This document shows, in pieces, positions 50,284 through 54,565 of a stretch of 54,565 nucleotides of DNA. The stretch lies in the NCBI GenBank assembly GCA_013140605.1, contig JABFSL010000020.1:1-54565 (forward strand), given 5' to 3'. The position numbers and the translations under genes are program-made. Below the pieces are notes generated by a model. That model saw nothing but the letters and a program-made list of their open reading frames with translations. It searched no databases and was not told the origin of the DNA. Position 1 is the stretch's first letter. The number at the start of each line of letters is the position of its first letter. Source of the DNA: Anaerolineales bacterium. Its GTDB lineage: Bacteria; Chloroflexota; Anaerolineae; Anaerolineales; Villigracilaceae.

Positions 50284-50901
50284 TTAGAAAAACTTTGGAA
50301 ACAACAATCCAGATTTCTTTTTGTAATCTGCAAATTGTGGATAGCGTGATAATGATTTATCTTTGGCAAGCATGTTTCTCAAGAAAAAGCCGAAGACCCA
50401 TCCGCTCAAAATTAAGAAGGGCAGCCAGTGCATGGACATCGTCGCGTAGGCCGCGTAGATCATGATCTCGCCGAGATAATTTGGGTTGCGAGTGCGGCTG
50501 AATAAGCCGTCTTCGATCAGTCCCTTTTTGTTTTGCAGGGTGTAATGCTTTTGCGCGTCACTGACGTAGTGTAGGAAAATGCCAAAGATGTACAGAGCAA
50601 GCACGAGCGCGGTCAGAGGCGGAGTCAACGTCACGTGGCGGCTGATGAGCAGATAAGGCGCGGCGTAGTATCCTGCCAAAGGGACGAAGATGAAAATCAA
50701 TCCAACAAGCGGATGAACTTTTTCTTCGAAGCGTTTGTCGGCGAAGAGCGCGTCTTTGATGAGCCAGAGGATGCTATATGCGCCGTGGATGGCGAGGTAG
50801 ATGAATGCTTCGGTTGACCAATTGTTGAAGGCAAACATCAACCCGAGTACGACGGGCGTGACCAGCGCTTTGTGAATGTTGATGAAGGTTGCAACTTTCA
50901 T
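50284..50901 (-). CDS. Isoprenylcysteine methyltransferase-like membrane protein (ICMT/PEMT type)
   Basis: 205 residues with about five helices. The C-terminal segment GLFSRTRNPNYLGEIMIYAAYA matches the RHPxYxG(x)xL motif of ICMT-like and phospholipid methyltransferases (SAM site), and YPQFADYKKKSGLLFP is the final motif. It may methylate a lipid, a quinone or a small molecule, or be of the DUF1295/steroid reductase group. It starts 1 base after the DUF2269 stop and ends 9 bases before the PadR gene. Confidence 0.8.
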   Translation of the reverse strand: MKVATFINIHKALVTPVVLGLMFAFNNWSTEAFIYLAIHGAYSILWLIKDALFADKRFEEKVHPLVGLIFIFVPLAGYYAAPYLLISRHVTLTPPLTALVLALYIFGIFLHYVSDAQKHYTLQNKKGLIEDGLFSRTRNPNYLGEIMIYAAYATMSMHWLPFLILSGWVFGFFLRNMLAKDKSLSRYPQFADYKKKSGLLFPKFF

Positions 50902-50902
50902 G

Positions 50903-51364
50903 TTAGCTCCACAATACTGGCTTGGCGACCATCAAATAGATGACGATCAGGACAAGGATATTGAGCACCATGCCGATGGCGTTCGAGCGGAAGGAAACTT
51001 TTTTGTATTCAGGCGATGCGGGGCCAACAGATTCGGCAAGTGCAATTTGCTTCTTCAAAGTGGGAGAGTACATCGCCAAACCAACCACGGAAAGTACGCC
51101 GTACAAAATAAGTGCGGTCAGAATCCAGGGCGTGGTCAACGGCCAGTTGGCAATGGATGCCATCAGCCAGCCAGTGGGGAAGAGCAGAATGTAAGCTGGG
51201 TTGGCGATCCAGTCATCCATGAGCTTGACGGTTCGCAGCGCGAAGGCGAGGGATTCAGGATTTTTCTCGGCACGGGTAAGCCACAGGGCGTAGGTGATGT
51301 TTGCACCAAAAGCGGCAATGGCAGAGAGAATATGGATGTATTTAAGAACTATGTATAGGGACAT
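50903..51364 (-). CDS. DUF2269 family membrane protein
   Basis: 153 residues with four helices (residues 5-25, 50-72, 82-100, 128-148). The N-terminal VLKYIHILSAIAAFGANITYA (His near residue 11) and the middle LMDDWIANPAYILLFPTGWLMA are typical of DUF2269. AGGAAA precedes the ATG. It is the first gene of the operon, next to the promoter. The function is unknown; it may bind heme or take part in redox membrane complexes (inference). Confidence 0.82.
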   Translation of the reverse strand: MSLYIVLKYIHILSAIAAFGANITYALWLTRAEKNPESLAFALRTVKLMDDWIANPAYILLFPTGWLMASIANWPLTTPWILTALILYGVLSVVGLAMYSPTLKKQIALAESVGPASPEYKKVSFRSNAIGMVLNILVLIVIYLMVAKPVLWS

Positions 51365-51384
51365 GATTATTTCCTTTCAGTATA

Positions 51385-51428
51385 TATATCTATATAGATA
51401 TACTACTAAACAGATTTATATCTGTCAA
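51385..51428 (-). promoter_or_regulatory. Promoter and operator of the PadR operon
   Basis: TTGACA (51428-51423), 17-base spacer, TAGTAT (51405-51400) on the minus strand. The 18-bp perfect palindrome TATATCTATATAGATATA (51385-51402) covers the end of the -10 and the likely start point; a second smaller palindrome, CAGAT-N4-ATCTG (51411-51424), lies in the spacer. PadR binding here would repress the operon. Confidence 0.78.
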
Positions 51429-51442
51429 GGGTTAAAAAGGAA

Positions 51443-51464
51443 AATCCCCGAAAGTTCGGGGATT
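51443..51464. terminator. Terminator between SDR gene and PadR promoter
   Basis: AATCCCCGAA (51443-51452) and TTCGGGGATT (51455-51464) form a perfect 10-bp stem with a 2-base loop; T-rich tail TTTTCCTTTTTAA on the minus strand. It ends the operon from 54309/52971. Confidence 0.82.
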
Positions 51465-51504
51465 CTGGGTTTCGCGCTTTCAAACTTTTTGTTGGCGTAT
51501 TTTT

Positions 51505-52368
51505 CTATTTCACTTGGGAAAGCCGTTCCACGATTGACCAGAGTCTTTCGCGGGTGGCTGTGTTAAGAACAGCGGGCGGCCAGTCTGCTATTTTGTTGTT
51601 CGTGTCAAAATATTTTCCGCTTACGCCTTCCACATCTTTCGAAGAAGCAAGATATACCGACGAGCGCGATGCCTTCGCCGCAGACTTGCCGCCATCGGGG
51701 CGCGTCATTAATTTGAACAAGGGAAACGCAAAACGCATGAAACCAGGGAGCATTTCGGCGGTGACGCTGCGGGTCATGTTCGTGCTGGCTTGCCCCGGAT
51801 AACAGACATTCATGGTCACGCCTTGCGCGCGTTGTGCAAATTCAACCATCATCACCATCATCGCCAGTTTCGATTGCGAATAGGAATTCAACCTGTCGAA
51901 GGAACGCTCAGATTGCAAATTGTCCATATCCAATTTGGCGGGAACATCACCGCCCATCAAAGTAATCACGCGCGCTGAAATGCCGGCTTTGAGCGAATCC
52001 ATTAATAAATGGGTGAGTAAAAATGGCGCAACCACATTCACCGCAAAGTTGGATTCAATTCCATCCACGGTCAATTCCCGGTTGGAGGCTGCCAAGCCTG
52101 CGTTGTTGATGAGGATATTAAGCCGCTCATATCGCGCCTTGAATTGCCCGGCTAAAGAATGGACATTTGCCTGCGCTGATAGATCGCCGATGAGCAAGTC
52201 AATGTTTGGATTGCCGCTGGCTTCTTTAATTTCAGCAACTGCCGATCCTCTGCTGGATTGGCTGCGCCCTGTGATGATAACGTGTGCGCCTAATTTGGCT
52301 AATGCCAGTGCGGTTTGTTTTCCAATTCCGCTGGTTGCGCCAGTGATCAACACGGTTTTATTTTTCAC
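51505..52368 (-). CDS. Short-chain dehydrogenase/reductase
   Basis: 287 residues. SDR motifs: ITGATSGIGKQTALAL (TGxxxGxG), NNAGLAASN (NNAG), catalytic YSQSKLAMMVMM (YxxxK, near residue 153) and a CYPGQASTNM segment as in retinol dehydrogenase-like or WW-domain oxidoreductase-like SDRs. It lies 3 bases after the TMEM175-like gene, so both are in one transcript. The substrate is unknown. Confidence 0.92.
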   Translation of the reverse strand: MKNKTVLITGATSGIGKQTALALAKLGAHVIITGRSQSSRGSAVAEIKEASGNPNIDLLIGDLSAQANVHSLAGQFKARYERLNILINNAGLAASNRELTVDGIESNFAVNVVAPFLLTHLLMDSLKAGISARVITLMGGDVPAKLDMDNLQSERSFDRLNSYSQSKLAMMVMMVEFAQRAQGVTMNVCYPGQASTNMTRSVTAEMLPGFMRFAFPLFKLMTRPDGGKSAAKASRSSVYLASSKDVEGVSGKYFDTNNKIADWPPAVLNTATRERLWSIVERLSQVK

Positions 52369-52371
52369 AAA

Positions 52372-52971
52372 TTATTCCTCCTTCTTGTTGGCTAAAAATT
52401 CAGGGATAACAAATGCAAAAGGCATTACCGCCATGATAAACAACGTAATGGGAACCCAAACGAAAGCCAATGCCACAGATGCAAGGTTGAGGAACAGCGC
52501 CATTCGATCCCGAGTGAGTCGTTTTTGTTTTTCTTCGGCGGTCAGGTTGTTTGGCGCGAGGTTGCTGTCTACAAAGGCGTGTTTCCAGAGGGCATTAATC
52601 ATCACTGAAGAAAGCGCCATGTTCAGCGGATAGAGCGCAACCACAAAGGGATTCATCATGTAGTCGCCGATGAAGGCGGTGATGAATGGAAAAAGGCTGG
52701 AGAAGAATAACAGCCCGATGTTGTACCAGAGCAGTTTTGTGTCCACTATTTTGATTTGGTGAATGATGTGATGATGGTTCACCCAAAAGATGGCGATGAT
52801 GAAGAAACTGAATAGGAAAGCAAAAAACTTCGGCGCGAGTTCGATGAGTCCCGCGCTGAACGCGGCAAAGGAATTATTTTCCAATTCGGGGACATGCAGT
52901 TCGAGAACGAGGATGGTGAGGATGATGGCGAACATGCCATCGCTAAATGCTTCAAGGCGGGATTTGGTCAT
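52372..52971 (-). CDS. Bacterial TMEM175-like potassium channel family protein (DUF1211)
   Basis: The start at 52971 (MTKSRLEAFSDGMFAI) is preferred over 52992, as the family begins this way. The 199-residue protein has about six helices and the signature RLEAFSDGMFAIILTILVLEL in helix 1, which lines the pore in TMEM175. FFAFLFSFFIIAIFWVNHHHI is the second conserved segment. It likely forms a tetrameric potassium channel in the membrane. No Shine-Dalgarno site is evident. It lies before the SDR gene. Confidence 0.88.
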   Translation of the reverse strand: MTKSRLEAFSDGMFAIILTILVLELHVPELENNSFAAFSAGLIELAPKFFAFLFSFFIIAIFWVNHHHIIHQIKIVDTKLLWYNIGLLFFSSLFPFITAFIGDYMMNPFVVALYPLNMALSSVMINALWKHAFVDSNLAPNNLTAEEKQKRLTRDRMALFLNLASVALAFVWVPITLFIMAVMPFAFVIPEFLANKKEE

Positions 52972-52984
52972 GGGAGGTTCCTTA

Positions 52985-53055
52985 TCCCTCATCCCCGGCC
53001 CTTCCCCCGATGGGGAAGGGAGTTCCCTCCATTAGGGAGAGGGTTAGGGTGAGGA
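52985..53055. repeat. CCCTCNCCC-type repeat upstream of the TMEM175-like gene
   Basis: TCCCTCATCCCCGGCCCTTC, then a GGGGAAGGG hairpin, then GGGAGAGGG, GTTAGGGTGAGG. The pyrimidine arm is complementary to the purine arm, with mismatches. It is a larger relative of 37902-37940. The gap 52972-53107 has no gene. Confidence 0.6.
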
Positions 53056-53107
53056 AAATGTTTGAGAAAACAGAATCAGGTTTCGGCGGGGAAAGAGGCG
53101 CGGCAAG

Positions 53108-53380
53108 TTAGGGGCGTTGAGTCCGCTTGAGGATGGTGGATGTGATCGCGAAGGGCAAGCCGATTAAGAGCGTCATCCGCACGGTGGAGATGGCGAGGGA
53201 GGTGAGGAACTCGACGAGGGTGGCGGGCACGGGACCGATTTCGGGTGGAGTATTGGCGGTGGTCTCGCGAACGCCCGCGGCCCAGTCAGTTTGCGCGATG
53301 AATTGCATTCCGAAAATAAGCACGGCGGCGATGAGGATGTAGACGATGGCGGGAAGGATGTATTCTTTGAAGATATTCAT
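53108..53380 (-). CDS. Small two-helix membrane protein (90 aa)
   Basis: The start at 53380 (MNIFKEYILPAIVYIL) lies 2 bases after the stop of the DUF4405 gene and is preferred over 53434. Two hydrophobic helices: residues 7-25 and 65-80, joined by a hydrophilic loop (AAGVRETTANTPPEIGPVP). No family was recognised. The tight spacing with the DUF4405 gene suggests a joint membrane complex (inference). Confidence 0.75.
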   Translation of the reverse strand: MNIFKEYILPAIVYILIAAVLIFGMQFIAQTDWAAGVRETTANTPPEIGPVPATLVEFLTSLAISTVRMTLLIGLPFAITSTILKRTQRP

Positions 53381-53382
53381 GA

Positions 53383-53856
53383 TTAACTCGTTTTCAGCGC
53401 GTAGCGGCGGAAGTTGGTGGTTATCCATTTCCAATGCAGGGTGAGATGGACGCCAAACATCAGCATAAGCAGGTTTGCCATGCCTGTGTGGATGGAACGC
53501 CAGAAGGGATCGATTTCGATGTGGATGCCGAGCGCAGGCAGGGCGGCTTCGGAGACGACGGTTCCTGAAAAGATGACGAGGGTCATCATGATGAACAGCA
53601 ACGTATCCCAGATTTGATTGAAGCGTGTTTCACCCGGCAGCTTCTTGAAGAGACGCGAGAAGACGCTGACGATCCATTTCCAATTGAGGACGAGGTGAAC
53701 GAGGAAGGGCGCGGCGAATACGAAACTGACCCATTCGTGACCAGCCAACCCTGTCAGTTGCGGGATGTTGACGGTGATGAAGAGCGCGAGCACAGCAAGG
53801 TCGAGGAAAAGTTTGAATTGGGTTAGGCCGAATGATTTTTTGACAGGGCTTTGCAT
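53383..53856 (-). CDS. DUF4405 membrane protein, cytochrome b-like
   Basis: 157 residues with four helices. Two copies of a His-containing pattern are seen: LAGHEWVSFVFAAPFLVHLVLNWKWI and HTGMANLLMLMFGVHLTLHWKWI. The His pairs across two helices are placed to bind heme b, as in the DUF4405 family related to cytochrome b561-type membrane domains. A role in membrane electron transfer is likely (inference). GGAAAC precedes the ATG. Confidence 0.85.
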   Translation of the reverse strand: MQSPVKKSFGLTQFKLFLDLAVLALFITVNIPQLTGLAGHEWVSFVFAAPFLVHLVLNWKWIVSVFSRLFKKLPGETRFNQIWDTLLFIMMTLVIFSGTVVSEAALPALGIHIEIDPFWRSIHTGMANLLMLMFGVHLTLHWKWITTNFRRYALKTS

Positions 53857-53869
53857 GGATGTTTCCTTT

Positions 53870-53912
53870 TGGAAAGAAGTAATCTCTGAGTCTCTGCGTG
53901 TCTGTGGTGAAT
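53870..53912. repeat. Half of a CTCTGTG-type reiterated-word element
   Basis: AATCTCTGAGTCTCTGCG and TGTCTGTGGTGAAT: one arm of the CTCTGNG type seen as a full palindrome at 54416-54480. Non-coding, between two membrane protein genes. Confidence 0.45.
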
Positions 53913-53916
53913 ATTT

Positions 53917-54309
53917 TTAAACTTTATTCGACTCGTTTGCCATTTTGTTGAGTTTGAAATAGGCGGTGATTTCAGGAATGACAAAGACGATCAGGAATAC
54001 AAAGAAGATTGCGAGCGGTTCGCCAGTCATGGGCACGATGAACATATCCTGCAATTCGCGCAGACTGTGCATAAGGAAGGCGAAGGAGTAAAAGCGCGGG
54101 TCCTGGCGAACAAGCGCGATGATCGAGATGACCATCATCACGGCATTGCGACCCGCGAGAACGTAGATCATTTTTGTGGTGACAGAGTCGACTATGACAC
54201 CTGGATAAAGCAGGCTGGGGTTGAAGTAACAGGCATAGGTTTGGAAGGCTAGGATGGCAAGGATGACGATTTGCAGGATGTTGACCCAGATTGGGATTTT
54301 GGTTTTCAT
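53917..54309 (-). CDS. Four-helix membrane protein of unknown function (130 aa)
   Basis: 130 residues with GGAAAC before the ATG. Four hydrophobic segments: residues 8-28, 45-65, 75-85 and 98-115. NAVMMVISIIALVRQDPRFYSFAFLMHSLRELQDMFIV is the most distinct stretch; it has His and Glu in the membrane region. No family is recognised. It seems to be first in the operon 54309-51505; no clear promoter was found ahead of it. Confidence 0.75.
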   Translation of the reverse strand: MKTKIPIWVNILQIVILAILAFQTYACYFNPSLLYPGVIVDSVTTKMIYVLAGRNAVMMVISIIALVRQDPRFYSFAFLMHSLRELQDMFIVPMTGEPLAIFFVFLIVFVIPEITAYFKLNKMANESNKV

Positions 54310-54395
54310 GGTGGTTTCCTTTGGTTGAGATTGACGATCAGAAAATCGTAGCCGCGAATTTCGCTAATTTGCGCGGATCATCGTAAATAATAGAC

Positions 54396-54565
54396 CTCTT
54401 GCATAAGTAGGTGTAAATTAGCCACAGAGCACACAGAGTCTTTTGAGAAGAACCTTTAAAACTCTGTTTTTCTCTGTGACCTCCCCTGGCACTGCCCGCC
54501 ACATCGGCTTCGCTTCGCGACGCGATGCGAAGGGCAAGTGTGTGGCAAAAAGACTTATGCAAGAG
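54396..54565. mobile_element. Possible MITE or IS remnant with 13-bp terminal inverted repeats at the window end
   Basis: CTCTTGCATAAGT (54396-54408) is repeated inverted as ACTTATGCAAGAG (54553-54565), which is also the last base of the window. The interior (about 144 bp) has no plausible gene, but contains a CTCTGTG-type palindrome at 54416-54480 and a hairpin-rich GC segment. The size and the inverted ends fit a non-autonomous element. The outer flank on the right is not visible, so a target duplication cannot be checked. Confidence 0.5.

Noticed and set aside
54338-54562. 74-codon minus-strand frame at the window end
   Set aside because: It runs through the inverted repeat and CTCTGTG palindrome and looks like chance.
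30627-54565. CRISPR array in the repeat-rich gaps
   Set aside because: Repeats are degenerate words without regular spacers, and no cas gene is present.

Overview
The window reads as a piece of a chromosome from a Chloroflexota bacterium, most likely class Anaerolineae. This is inferred from gene style: secreted proteins with NBR1-type Ig domains and Thr/Pro-rich linkers, lipoproteins with TolB-like propellers, a zinc-ribbon/TM/LysM protein, a secreted protein with the 'TGHxVxGxFLxYY...FGYPxTEE' type of repeat, a VorB-type 2-oxoacid:ferredoxin oxidoreductase, and a nitrilase gene beside a separate NAD synthetase gene. Composition is moderate in GC and fairly even; the membrane glycosyltransferase at 21751-22767 is visibly AT-richer. 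The last bases lie inside an inverted repeat, so the window may end at a repeat-driven contig break.

Layout. 1-4121 (+): tail of an NBR1-Ig protein, a complete tandem paralogue, and a TolB-like lipoprotein. 4140-6650 (-): a tightly coupled operon (membrane protein, 72-aa protein, alpha/beta hydrolase, RlmI-like methyltransferase). 7128-9144: a LysM protein with a complete IS1-family element (8354-9144, target duplication visible) inserted just upstream of its promoter. 9218-14041 (-): selD, a 49-aa membrane protein, a cytidine/guanine-type deaminase, a CorC-type CBS protein and gamma-glutamyltransferase, nearly all overlapping. selD has an in-frame UGA at codon 21 in the catalytic CxxU motif, so it is a selenoprotein whose true start is 14041. 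14109-15969: an SPFH protein divergent from a PyrK-like iron-sulfur protein. 16002-19526 (-): a secreted repeat protein and the UDP-ManNAc(A) gene pair wecB/wecC. 19668-28693 (+): NfeD/SPFH pair, GNAT, GT-C-like membrane protein, rnd, a beta-CASP nuclease, tRNA-Ser(CGA), NAD synthetase in two genes, and an MFS exporter. 28731-39412 (-): acyltransferase, lipase, aldo/keto reductase with clpS, radical SAM/B12 protein with a small kinase, a 2TM protein, a lipoprotein, and a four-subunit 2-oxoacid:ferredoxin oxidoreductase.

39545-54309 (-) is more accessory: small redox, membrane and DUF genes in regulated operons. A TetR gene with two palindromic operators sits in front of a Tat-signal nitroreductase. 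A nine-gene operon (51364 down to 44066) starts at a TTGACA/TAGTAT promoter overlapped by an 18-bp palindrome. It carries DUF2269, an ICMT-like methyltransferase, PadR, a macrolide-type glycosyltransferase, DUF4345, a quinone reductase-like MDR, an SDR, an NmrA-like protein and a glutaredoxin-thioredoxin reductase fusion, and ends at a strong hairpin. It is the best candidate here for an uncharacterised regulated pathway.

Two wider patterns cross gene boundaries. Several genes have a -10 hexamer only 6-10 nt before the start codon and no convincing Shine-Dalgarno site, which points to leaderless transcripts alongside Shine-Dalgarno genes. Many intergenic gaps hold imperfect palindromes made of one short word repeated with variation (CGCGAA, CCGTG, CTCTGTG, ACTGATGACTG, CCCTCNCCC types), plus simple long palindromes that double as terminators.
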